A program made the position numbers and the translations under genes. From Salipiger aestuarii (GTDB lineage: Bacteria > Pseudomonadota > Alphaproteobacteria > Rhodobacterales > Rhodobacteraceae), in contig NZ_QLMG01000010.1 in the NCBI RefSeq assembly GCF_003259905.1, positions 57,397-121,396 on the forward strand: a stretch of DNA of 64,000 bases. Reading direction: 5' to 3'. Below are positions 26,360 to 34,084 of this stretch, piece by piece (within the stretch, counting starts at the first letter, position 1; every line of letters begins with the position of its first letter). The notes beneath the pieces are model-generated. The model was given only the letters and a program-made list of their open reading frames with translations. It was not told the origin of the DNA and made no database searches.

Positions 26360-27547
26360 ATGATACAGACCGACGCGCTGGTGGTCGGCGCAGGCCCCGC
26401 CGGGCTGATGGCCGCCGAGGCGCTTTCACAGGCAGGACTGTCGGTGCTGGTCGCCGATCACAAGCCCAGCGTCGCGCGCAAGCTGCTGATGGCGGGAAAA
26501 TCCGGGCTGAACCTGACCAGGGACGAACCGTTCGACGCCTTCGTCGCCCACTACGGAACCGCCGCACTGCACCTGCGCCCGATGCTGGCCGCCCTGCCCC
26601 CCGATGCGGTCCGCGCCTGGGCCGAAGGACTGGGCCAGCCCTGTTTCACCGGCTCCACCGGGCGCGTTTTTCCCAACGCGATGAAGGCCTCGCCCCTGCT
26701 GCGCGCCTGGCTGGCACGGCTGGACGCAAGCGGCGTGCAGCGCCGCACCCGCTGGCGCTGGGTCGGATGGGAAGACGCTGCCGCACGGTTCGACACCCCC
26801 GAAGGGCCGCGTCTTGTCATTGCGAAAACCACCGTTCTGGCGCTCGGCGGCGCAAGCTGGGTGCGCCTTGGCTCGGATGGTGCCTGGGCGAAAACGCTGA
26901 CGAGAGCCGGCACACGGATCGCCCCCTTCCAGCCCGCCAACGCCGGGCTGCTGGTCGACTGGTCCCCCCACATGACCGCGCATTTCGGAGCACCGCTAAA
27001 GGGCGTGGGCTGGCGCGCGGGCGCGCTTGCCTCGCGCGGCGAAGCGGTGATTTCCGCGCGTGGGCTTGAGGGCGGCGGGCTATATCCACTGACCCCCGCC
27101 CTGCGCGACGGCGCGGCGCTGCACGCCGACCTCGCCCCCGACATCCCGACCGGCATTCTTGCCCAAAGGCTTGCAAACGCACGCGGCAAGCAAAGCCTCG
27201 CCAACCGGCTGCGCAAGGTGCTGCACCTCGATCCCGCCACCCGCGCGCTTGCCATGGAATGCGCCCGTCCCCTGCCCCGCGATCCCGACAGCCTTGCGCG
27301 CCTGCTCAAGGCGCTGCCGATCCCCGTTGCGGGCCTGCGCTCGCTGGATGAGGCAATCTCGACCGCTGGCGGCCTGCCCTTTGCCGCGCTGGACGCGCAA
27401 TTGATGCTCAAAACCCGCCCCGGCACGTTTTGCGCCGGCGAAATGCTCGATTGGGAGGCCCCGACGGGCGGCTACCTGCTGACCGCCTGCCTTGCCACCG
27501 GCCTTGCGGCGGGCCGCGCCGCCGCCCGCCACGCCCACAAGGGCTGA
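26360..27547 (+). CDS. BaiN-like / HI0933-family flavoprotein (TIGR03862 type)
   Basis: FAD-binding oxidoreductase of 395 residues. The N-terminal Rossmann motif is VVGAGPAGLMAAE (8-20), then the diagnostic KLLMAGKSGLNLT stretch (40-52) and a second conserved region LALGGASWVRLGSDGAW. The C-terminus has FCAGEMLDWEAPTGGYLL, the second FAD contact of the family. Members are named for BaiN, a bile-acid dehydratase/reductase in clostridia, but the role in proteobacteria is unknown. A hairpin and a copy of the dispersed repeat follow immediately. Confidence 0.87.
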   Translation: MIQTDALVVGAGPAGLMAAEALSQAGLSVLVADHKPSVARKLLMAGKSGLNLTRDEPFDAFVAHYGTAALHLRPMLAALPPDAVRAWAEGLGQPCFTGSTGRVFPNAMKASPLLRAWLARLDASGVQRRTRWRWVGWEDAAARFDTPEGPRLVIAKTTVLALGGASWVRLGSDGAWAKTLTRAGTRIAPFQPANAGLLVDWSPHMTAHFGAPLKGVGWRAGALASRGEAVISARGLEGGGLYPLTPALRDGAALHADLAPDIPTGILAQRLANARGKQSLANRLRKVLHLDPATRALAMECARPLPRDPDSLARLLKALPIPVAGLRSLDEAISTAGGLPFAALDAQLMLKTRPGTFCAGEMLDWEAPTGGYLLTACLATGLAAGRAAARHAHKG

Positions 27548-27562
27548 TCAGGCGAACAAAAA

Positions 27563-27630
27563 GGGACGCCCGCAACGGGCGCCCCTCTTCATCTTGCCAG
27601 ATAAACTCCCGCCGGAGGCATCCTGCCCCC
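27563..27630 (+). repeat. Dispersed 3'-end repeat, copy 3, with adjoining hairpin
   Basis: A ten-pair hairpin with one mismatch (27563-27572 with 27576-27585, loop CAA) is followed by the repeat core at 27587-27609, which differs from copies 1 and 2 at one base (CCAGATAAAC for CCGGATAAAC), then GCCGGAGGC and a C-run. It sits 16 bases after the stop of the plus-strand flavoprotein gene in the same orientation and 17 bases from the convergent transaminase stop. Confidence 0.75.
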
Positions 27631-27646
27631 ACAACGGGTGCAAGCC

Positions 27647-28510
27647 TCAGAGCGCGGCCTTGAGGCTTTCCGCCAGATAGATCTCGCGCAGGCGCCCCGC
27701 GACCGGGCCGGGCGTGCCGGTGCCCACGGACGCACCGTCGATCTCGACCACCGGCATTACAAAGGCCGACGCCGAGGTAAGGAACGCCTCGTCCGCCTCC
27801 CTGGCCTCGTCGATGCTGAAAGGCCGCTCTTCAACCGCCATCTGCGCCTCGCGGGCGCATGCCAACACCGCGGCGCGGGTGATGCCGTGCAGGATGTCGG
27901 TGCCAAGGTTGCGGGTGATGATCTTGCCGTCCTTGACGATATAGGCATTGTTCGACGTGCCCTCGGTGACGAACCCGTCCTCGACCATCCAGGCATCGTC
28001 GGCGCCCGCCTTCCTCGCCATCATCTTGCCCATCGACGGGTACAGCAGCTGCACCGTCTTGATGTCGCGGCGGCCCCAGCGGATGTCGTCGATGGAAATG
28101 ACCTTGATGCCCTTTTTCGCGACCGGATTGTCGGACAGCCCCGGCTTGTTCTGGGTAAACAGCACCAGCGTCGGTTCTGTGGTCTCGGGGTCCGGAAAGG
28201 CAAAATCGCGATCGCCCGGCGCGCCGCGCGTCACCTGCAGATAGATCAGCCCCTCGCTGATGTCGTTCAGATCGACCAGCTTGCGGTGGATTTCCAGCAG
28301 ATCGCCGAAGGCGGCGGGCTTTTTGATGTCCAGCTCGGCCAACGAGCGTTCCAGCCGTCTGGCGTGGCCCGCAAAGTCGATCAGCTTTCCCCCCAGCACG
28401 CTGGTGACTTCGTAAACGCCATCCGCCATCAGAAAGGCGCGATCGAAGATCGACACCTTGGCTTCGGTCTCGGGAAGATATTCACCGTTAAGATAGACGG
28501 TTCGGGACAT
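27647..28510 (-). CDS. Class IV aminotransferase, D-amino-acid transaminase-like
   Basis: Fold-type IV PLP enzyme of 287 residues. The PLP Lys is Lys151 in RRDIKTVQLLYPSM, and the partner Glu is in VTEGTSNNAY. The D-amino-acid transaminase-like features are the N-terminal IFDRAFLMADGVYEVT and the RWGRRDIK context. Branched-chain transaminase and aminodeoxychorismate lyase are the alternatives; the absence of the IlvE-typical motif favours Dat. It probably moves amino groups between D-amino acids and 2-oxo acids. The DgcA/DgcN pair starts about 1 kb away. The start at 28510 begins on the canonical YLNGEYLPE strand. Confidence 0.85.
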   Translation of the reverse strand: MSRTVYLNGEYLPETEAKVSIFDRAFLMADGVYEVTSVLGGKLIDFAGHARRLERSLAELDIKKPAAFGDLLEIHRKLVDLNDISEGLIYLQVTRGAPGDRDFAFPDPETTEPTLVLFTQNKPGLSDNPVAKKGIKVISIDDIRWGRRDIKTVQLLYPSMGKMMARKAGADDAWMVEDGFVTEGTSNNAYIVKDGKIITRNLGTDILHGITRAAVLACAREAQMAVEERPFSIDEAREADEAFLTSASAFVMPVVEIDGASVGTGTPGPVAGRLREIYLAESLKAAL

Positions 28511-28652
28511 GAACAAGGCTCCTGGCAAGGGGGGGCGCATCCGGCACCCCCGCGTGTGACGTTGCGGCGGCGCAGGCGTAGCCCGCCGTGCGCTGGATGA
28601 CAAATGTTGAATGCCGCTCTAGGAAAGACGCAGCACCCAAAGAAAGACCGGC

Positions 28653-29639
28653 ATGGCAGATACAGACCGGCTGAACGCCTTCGTCCGCGACGCGCTGGCT
28701 GCGGGCCGATCCCGCGACGATATCCGCGCCGCCCTGACCCGCGCGGGCTGGACCGCGCCCGAGGCGGATACCGCGCTGGCGGGGTGGACCGACTGCACCC
28801 GCTCGGGCCCCGTGCCCCGCCCGTTGCGATCGCGCGCCGCGCAGGATGCGGTTTTCTACGCGCTGCTGTTCATCGCCTTCGGCGTGGTCGCGGGCAATGT
28901 GCTGAGCCTTGGCATCGGGCAGATCAACATCTGGCTGCCCGACATCGGCCCGTCGGCCGGAGGCCCGCGCGCCCTGCGCTGGTCGATGGCCGCGCTGATC
29001 GTCTTCGCACCGGTGTTCTGGTGGCTGGACCGCAGCGACCGGCGCGCCCTTGTGCGCGCTCCGGCGCGGCGGCATGGCGCCGTGCGGCGCTGGCTGTCGT
29101 CGCTGGCGCTGCTGGTCGCCTCGGTCGCGCTGCTGGTCGATGCGCTGGTGCTGATCTACGCGTTTCTCGACGGGCAGATGACCGCGCGTTTCGCCGCGCG
29201 CGCCGCGCTGATCGCCGCGCTGGCTGCGATCGTGATCGCATATTTCCGCCAGAGCGCCCGGGAAACCGCGCGCCGACCCGCGGGTCCGGCCCTGCTGGCG
29301 CTTGCGGTGATCGCGCTGGGGCTGTCGCTTTTCAGCGTGGGCGGGCCACGCCGGGGGCAGGCCGAACACCGCGACCGGGCGCGGGTTTCCGACCTGCGCG
29401 AACTTGCGCTGGATGTCGCCGCCTGTACCGGTCAAGACGCTCTGCCCGACAGGCTGAACCCGCTGGACTGCGCGCGGACCCCGGCGCGGCTGACCGCCCT
29501 TGCCGCCGCGGTCGCGTATCGGCGCACTGGCGACACGACGTTCGATCTGTGCGTCGCGGTCGAAGCGCCAGGGGCGATTTCGCAATACGGCATCAGAATC
29601 AGCGACGACATGGCCTGCATCAAAGGAACCGCCCGCTGA
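28653..29639 (+). CDS. Membrane protein with N-terminal UBA-like helix region (DUF5671-type)
   Basis: A 328-residue protein. Residues 1-45 are a small helical domain (LNAFVRDALAAGRSRDDIRAAL) of the type found in DUF5671 proteins, followed by about five membrane segments between 65 and 235 and a soluble C-terminal part with two or three Cys (ACTGQDAL, DCART, DLCVAV, MACIKG). The domain name is from memory. Function unknown. It stands alone, divergent from the transaminase gene and convergent on dgcA three bases away. Confidence 0.75.
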   Translation: MADTDRLNAFVRDALAAGRSRDDIRAALTRAGWTAPEADTALAGWTDCTRSGPVPRPLRSRAAQDAVFYALLFIAFGVVAGNVLSLGIGQINIWLPDIGPSAGGPRALRWSMAALIVFAPVFWWLDRSDRRALVRAPARRHGAVRRWLSSLALLVASVALLVDALVLIYAFLDGQMTARFAARAALIAALAAIVIAYFRQSARETARRPAGPALLALAVIALGLSLFSVGGPRRGQAEHRDRARVSDLRELALDVAACTGQDALPDRLNPLDCARTPARLTALAAAVAYRRTGDTTFDLCVAVEAPGAISQYGIRISDDMACIKGTAR

Positions 29640-29642
29640 CCC

Positions 29643-30608
29643 TTAGCCCCAGAGGTGGGGCGAAGACGGGTGCACGCCCGCCTCGTCGAACAGCAGCGGC
29701 ACGTCGCGGTCTTCGCCCAGCAGCAGCGGACCATCCAGATCGGTGAACCCCGCCCCCTGCGCAAGCAGCACGGCGGGCGCCATGGCCAGCGACGAGCCGA
29801 CCATGCAGCCGACGAACACGCCGTAGCCTTGCGCCAATGCCGCCTCGCGCAGTTTCAGCGCCTCGGTCAGCCCGCCGGTCTTGTCGAGCTTGATGTTGAC
29901 GAAGTCGTACTTCCCCGTGAGCTTGGGCAACGAGGCGCGATCATGGGCGGATTCGTCGGCGCAAACGGGTACAGGGCGATCCATTCCGATCAGCGCCTCG
30001 TCATCCCCCGCAGGCAGCGGCTGCTCTACCATCGCCACGCCAAGACGCAGCAGATGGGGCGCCAGATCGGCGTATACCTGCGCCGACCAGCCTTCGTTCG
30101 CATCGACGATGATGGTGCTGTCGGGCGCGCCGGCACGCACCGCTTCGAGACGGGGCATGTCATCCGGCGTGCCCAGCTTGATCTTGAGCAACGGGCGAAA
30201 GGCGTTTTTTGCCGCCTGCGCCTGCATCGTTTCGGGCGTGTCGAGCGACAGCGTATAAGCGGTGATTTCCGGCCCCGGTTTCGGCATCCCAAGCAGTTCC
30301 CAGACGCGCTTGCCACTGGTTTTCGCCTCCAGATCCCACAGGGCGCAATCCACCGCGTTGCGCGCCGCCCCCGCGGGCAGCAGCGTTTGCAGCGTTTCAA
30401 GCGTGACATCGTCAGGCAGGCCCGCGATCTGCGCCTCGACGCTGTCAAGGGTTTCGCCGTAGCGCGCATAGGGCACGCATTCACCCCAGCCGGTCACGCC
30501 ATTGCGGGTGATCCTGACCGTCAGCACATTGGTTTCGATCCGGCTGCCGCGCGAAATGGTAAAGACCTGCGCCAGCTTGAACCTGTCCCGTGTTACCTTG
30601 ATGCTCAT
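29643..30608 (-). CDS. dgcA: Enolase-superfamily dipeptide epimerase / N-acetyl-D-glutamate racemase (DgcA-like)
   Basis: A 321-residue enolase-superfamily enzyme with a full active site of the Ala-Glu epimerase/NAAR group: KIK at 142-144, metal ligands Asp169, Glu195 and Asp218, and opposite base Lys240 (NIKLDKTGG). DgcA is reported to racemise N-acetyl-D-glutamate in marine bacteria; the classic alternative is L-Ala-D/L-Glu epimerase of murein peptide recycling. The adjacent dgcN-like gene (88 bases upstream, same strand) supports the D-glutamate route. The start at 30608 begins the canonical MSIKVTRDRF N-terminus. Confidence 0.82.
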   Translation of the reverse strand: MSIKVTRDRFKLAQVFTISRGSRIETNVLTVRITRNGVTGWGECVPYARYGETLDSVEAQIAGLPDDVTLETLQTLLPAGAARNAVDCALWDLEAKTSGKRVWELLGMPKPGPEITAYTLSLDTPETMQAQAAKNAFRPLLKIKLGTPDDMPRLEAVRAGAPDSTIIVDANEGWSAQVYADLAPHLLRLGVAMVEQPLPAGDDEALIGMDRPVPVCADESAHDRASLPKLTGKYDFVNIKLDKTGGLTEALKLREAALAQGYGVFVGCMVGSSLAMAPAVLLAQGAGFTDLDGPLLLGEDRDVPLLFDEAGVHPSSPHLWG

Positions 30609-30696
30609 GCGCCTGTTCTTTCGTCTGTCCGGTAAATCAGACGCGGCGGTGCGTTGGACACCGCCGCGCGTATGGCGTGCAATCCCGCCCGAGGGA

Positions 30697-31698
30697 TCAG
30701 CAGGCGGCAACCGCATCGACCAGACGGTCGGCTCCGTGGCGGTACGGATCGACCGTCGGCAGGCCAAGGCGCGCCTCGACCTCGGCGCAATAGTCCAGCG
30801 CCTCCTGATCGCCCATGTGCTGGGTGTTGATCGACACGCCAATCGCCTTGCACGCCGGGTTGGCGACCCGCGCCAGCGTCAGCGCCATGTCGCGCACCGC
30901 TTCCAGTGTCGGCAATTGATGGCCCGGCAGGCCGCGCATATGGGTGCGAGTCGGTTCGTGGCACAGGATCAGCGCGTCGGGCTGCCCGCCATGCACCAGC
31001 GCCATGGTCACGCCGGAATAAGACACATGGAACAGCGACCCCTGGCCTTCGATGATGTCCCAGTGGTCATCGTCATTGTCGGGGGTCAGATATTCGATCG
31101 AGCCCGCCATGAAATCGGCGATGACGGCATCCAGCGGCACGCCGTCTCCGGTGATCAGGATGCCGGTCTGGCCAGTGGCGCGGAAGGTCGACTTCATGCC
31201 CTGTTCGCGCATCGCCGCATCCAGCGCCAGCGCGGTGTACATCTTGCCCACCGAACAATCGGTGCCAACGGCCAGCAGGCGCTTGCCCTTGCGCGGCTCG
31301 CCGTTGGCGATGGGATACTTGACGGACGGGATGCGCACGTCCCACAGGTTCCGGCCGGTGGCCTTGGCGACGGCGGCAAGGTCTTCTTCGTCGCGCAGCA
31401 GGTTGTGCAGGCCCGACGCCAGGTCGAACCCTTCTTCCAGCGCCTCGACCAGCACCTTTTTCCAGGTCTGCGAGATCATGCCGCCCCGGTTCGCCACGCC
31501 GATCACCAGCGTCCTGGCACCGGCGGCCCTGGCTTCGGCCAGGGTCATGTCGGGCAGCTTCATGTCGGCCTTGCAGCCCTCAAGGCGCAGCTGGCCGACG
31601 CAGTTTTCCGGGCGCCAGTCCTTGATCCCCTGGGCGACCTTGGCAGCGAGCGGATCGGGCGCGTCGCCGAGGAACAGCAGATAGGGGGTCTTGATCAT
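30697..31698 (-). CDS. dgcN: DUF1611 protein, N-acetyltransferase DgcN-like
   Basis: A 333-residue DUF1611 protein with a P-loop NTPase-like segment GTDCSVGKMYTAL (170-182) and the conserved IIEGQGSLFHVSYSG stretch. In marine bacteria DgcN is described as acetylating D-glutamate, which DgcA then racemises so that N-acetyl-L-glutamate enters normal metabolism. Here the two genes are adjacent and co-oriented, dgcN first, supporting that assignment. AAGGAGA precedes the ATG. It is divergent from mcl1 across a 703-base gap. Other DUF1611 proteins have no known activity, so the link remains family-based. Confidence 0.8.
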   Translation of the reverse strand: MIKTPYLLFLGDAPDPLAAKVAQGIKDWRPENCVGQLRLEGCKADMKLPDMTLAEARAAGARTLVIGVANRGGMISQTWKKVLVEALEEGFDLASGLHNLLRDEEDLAAVAKATGRNLWDVRIPSVKYPIANGEPRKGKRLLAVGTDCSVGKMYTALALDAAMREQGMKSTFRATGQTGILITGDGVPLDAVIADFMAGSIEYLTPDNDDDHWDIIEGQGSLFHVSYSGVTMALVHGGQPDALILCHEPTRTHMRGLPGHQLPTLEAVRDMALTLARVANPACKAIGVSINTQHMGDQEALDYCAEVEARLGLPTVDPYRHGADRLVDAVAAC

Positions 31699-32196
31699 GG
31701 CAGTCTCCTTGTTCGTTCGGGGCCCGCGGCCCCGTCATGCGATTTGGTCGAACCCTAGCGTGGCAATGGCGCAAGGCGATGCCGTTTTCGCGGTCGCGGC
31801 GGATGGCTTCGCGAAGAATCTGCTCTGGGGGGACGATCTGCTCAAAAGATTTACCATTGCCCTGGGCAAAGCGCGCGCTCGCCGTCCAGTGCGGCAGCCT
31901 GGCATGTGGTGCCGGAGGCAGTTTTCAGTCGCGCGCCAGCGTCCCGGCCGCGACCGGCTGTCCAGAACAAACGGGGGTCGGGCGCGCCGTCCGATGCCTC
32001 GCCGCGTGCTCCCGAACGGCCTCCCGAACGGCCGACCTGCGCGCGGGCACAACCGTTCCGGGCCGGGCGGATGCAGCGAAGATCTGCCTCGTCGTGGCAG
32101 CATCGAGGGTGAAAAAGCCCGATCATCAAGCGTGACGCTATAAAGCCCCGCAAAGGCATCGCCCCGCGATGTCGGTCATATGCGTGTGCTTTCGCC

Positions 32197-32219
32197 GCGT
32201 TCATGTTCGATGTGAACGC
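32197..32219. promoter_or_regulatory. Inverted repeat upstream of mcl1
   Basis: GCGTTCA (32197-32203) and TGAACGC (32213-32219) are perfect seven-base arms around nine bases. It lies about 180 bases upstream of mcl1 in the divergent region with dgcN. A regulator site is possible; a chance repeat cannot be excluded. Confidence 0.3.
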
Positions 32220-32362
32220 AAGCTTGGCGTCAGCTGCGCGCGCATGGCAACATCCGCAGGCGCGCTGCCATTGATGGCCCGCAGGCGCGCCCAGCCCGCG
32301 CACCCCGCAAAATCCGCTTGTGAGACGCGACCTAATTTAATAACCCCTACGCAGGAAAAAAC

Positions 32363-32375
32363 GAAACATCGTTTC
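32363..32375. promoter_or_regulatory. Short palindrome GAAAC-ATC-GTTTC before mcl1
   Basis: Five-base perfect arms 27 bases upstream of the mcl1 ATG, directly after an AT-rich stretch (TAATTTAATAA near 32333-32343) that could be a -10 region. Position suits a repressor site. Evidence is symmetry and location only. Confidence 0.35.
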
Positions 32376-32401
32376 AAGCCGATCCAACCAGAGGAGATCT
32401 C

Positions 32402-33361
32402 ATGAGCTTCCGCATCCAGCCCACGCCCCCGGCCCGCCCGAACCGCTGCCAGCTTTTCGGCCCCGGCTCGCGCCCCGCGATCTTTGACAAGATGGCAGGC
32501 TCGGCGGCGGATGTCATCAACCTTGATCTGGAAGACAGCGTCGCGCCCTCGGACAAGGACAGCGCGCGCGCCAACATCATTCAGGCCATCGGCGACATCG
32601 ACTGGGGCAAGAAGACGCTGTCGGTGCGCATCAACGGGCTGGACACGCCTTATTGGTATCGCGACGTGGTCGACCTGCTGGAAAAGGCGTCCGATCGGAT
32701 CGACCAGATCATGATCCCCAAGGTCGGTTGCGCCGCCGACATCTATGCCGTGGATGCGCTGGTGACGGCGGTGGAACGCGCGCGGGGCCGCACCAGGCCG
32801 ATCAAGTTCGAGGTCATTATCGAATCCGCCGCAGGCATCGCCCATGTCGAGGAAATCGCCGCCGCCTCGCCCCGCCTTGAAGCCATGAGCCTTGGCGCCG
32901 CCGATTTCGCGGCCTCCATGGGCATGTCCACCACCGGCATCGGCGGCACGCAGGAAAATTACTACATGCTGCACGATGGGGCCAAGCATTGGTCGGACCC
33001 GTGGCACTGGGCGCAGGCCGCCATCGTCGCCGCCTGCCGCACCCATGGCGTTTTGCCGGTCGATGGCCCGTTCGGCGATTTCAGCGATGATGAAGGCTTT
33101 CGCGCGCAGGCGCTGCGCTCGGCCACGCTTGGGATGGTCGGCAAATGGGCGATCCACCCCAAGCAGGTGGCATTGGCCAACGACGTGTTCACCCCCTCCG
33201 AAACCGCCGTCGCCGAAGCACGCGAAATCCTTGCCGCCATGGAAGACGCCAAGGCCAAGGGCGAGGGTGCGACGGTCTACAAGGGCCGCCTGGTCGACAT
33301 CGCGTCGATCAAACAGGCCGAAGTGATCGTCAAACAGGCGGAAATGATCGCCGGATACTGA
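32402..33361 (+). CDS. mcl1: L-malyl-CoA / beta-methylmalyl-CoA lyase (Mcl1)
   Basis: Cleaves beta-methylmalyl-CoA to glyoxylate and propionyl-CoA and condenses or cleaves malyl-CoA; it is the key lyase of the ethylmalonyl-CoA pathway for acetate assimilation. The 319-residue protein has the CitE-like TIM barrel and is nearly superimposable on Rhodobacter Mcl1 as I recall it: RPNRCQLFGPGSRPAIF at the N-terminus, DLEDSVAP with the metal Asp, VIIESAAGI with the metal Glu, and GKWAIHPKQVALAN. GAGGAG precedes the ATG. The gene stands alone. It is not the Mcl2 thioesterase, whose motif context differs. Confidence 0.95.
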   Translation: MSFRIQPTPPARPNRCQLFGPGSRPAIFDKMAGSAADVINLDLEDSVAPSDKDSARANIIQAIGDIDWGKKTLSVRINGLDTPYWYRDVVDLLEKASDRIDQIMIPKVGCAADIYAVDALVTAVERARGRTRPIKFEVIIESAAGIAHVEEIAAASPRLEAMSLGAADFAASMGMSTTGIGGTQENYYMLHDGAKHWSDPWHWAQAAIVAACRTHGVLPVDGPFGDFSDDEGFRAQALRSATLGMVGKWAIHPKQVALANDVFTPSETAVAEAREILAAMEDAKAKGEGATVYKGRLVDIASIKQAEVIVKQAEMIAGY

Positions 33362-33651
33362 CGACCGGATACTGGCAGCGGGACGGCCGGTGATCCGGCC
33401 CGGCCCCCACGGCAGGCGGCGAGGCAGGGGCGCATCTGCCTCGTTCGCGGCTTCGCACCTGTGCCATGCCCTGTCCCGCGCGCGACCCCGGCCCTGCTGC
33501 TGGCCGTCGCCGCGCGGGCCGATCCGCCGCTGTCGGCCACAGCGCCCGAACAGGCCCCGGCGCGGTCGAGGCGTTCCGGGACGCCGCGCTTGACGACGCC
33601 GCCACCAGGCGAAACACTGCCCCGGTGGTTGCCACGGAATCGAGACGCGTC

Positions 33652-34065
33652 ATGTTCAGATATCTTTACCTCGCCGCCGTGATGGGCGCCTCTCCGGCGC
33701 TGGCGGATGTCGATTATTTCGACACGCCCTCGGGCAATATTTCCTGCTCTGTCGGGCTGGGACGCGACAGCAGCGACGTCAGCTGCACCATCTACGACCG
33801 CACGCCCACCCTGCCCCGAGCCGGAGGATGCAGCCGATCGGGGCACACCGTCTGGATGAACGATCGCGGCCCGGTCACCATCGAATGCGACCAGCCGGGC
33901 CTGTCCTATGCGCGGCCCGCGGGCCCCGGCCCGCAGGTGCTTGAATATGGCCAGAGCTGGGATTTCGGCGGCATCCGCTGCACCTCCAGCACAAAGGGGC
34001 TGGAGTGCCGCAACGCCGGCGGGCACGGGTTCTTTCTGTCCCGCGCCCGCCAGTCGGTCTGGTAA
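33652..34065 (+). CDS. Small secreted protein, DUF6636-like
   Basis: A 137-residue protein with a signal peptide (1-19, ending SPALA, mature DVDYF). The mature domain has six Cys or so and the FDTPSGNISCSVG pattern, then DVSCTIYDRT and IECDQPGLS, typical of small disulfide-bonded secreted domains called DUF6636 (name from memory). Function unknown. It lies alone, convergent with the DAACS symporter gene 20 bases away. The 290 bases upstream (33362-33651) hold no feature I can support. Confidence 0.72.
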   Translation: MFRYLYLAAVMGASPALADVDYFDTPSGNISCSVGLGRDSSDVSCTIYDRTPTLPRAGGCSRSGHTVWMNDRGPVTIECDQPGLSYARPAGPGPQVLEYGQSWDFGGIRCTSSTKGLECRNAGGHGFFLSRARQSVW

Positions 34066-34084
34066 GGCGCACGCGGCGCCGCTG

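Larger units (their letters stand above)
31699..32401. other. Long intergenic region between dgcN and mcl1
   Basis: About 700 bases without a gene I can support. Short open frames exist on both strands, but they are Arg/Pro-rich and resemble nothing. Visible features are a tandem 12-base direct repeat CTCCCGAACGGC (32009-32020 and 32021-32032), the inverted repeat GCGTTCA-N9-TGAACGC (32197-32219), an AT-rich stretch near 32333-32345, and GAAAC-ATC-GTTTC (32363-32375) shortly before mcl1. The promoters of both divergent genes must lie here. Confidence 0.6.

Noticed and set aside
31735..32303. Short open frames in the dgcN-mcl1 gap
   Set aside because: Arg/Pro/Gly-rich, no ribosome sites in good position, no family resemblance.
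33362..33651. Possible gene fragment upstream of the DUF6636-like gene
   Set aside because: Frames are Arg/Pro-rich with no recognisable residues; treated as intergenic.
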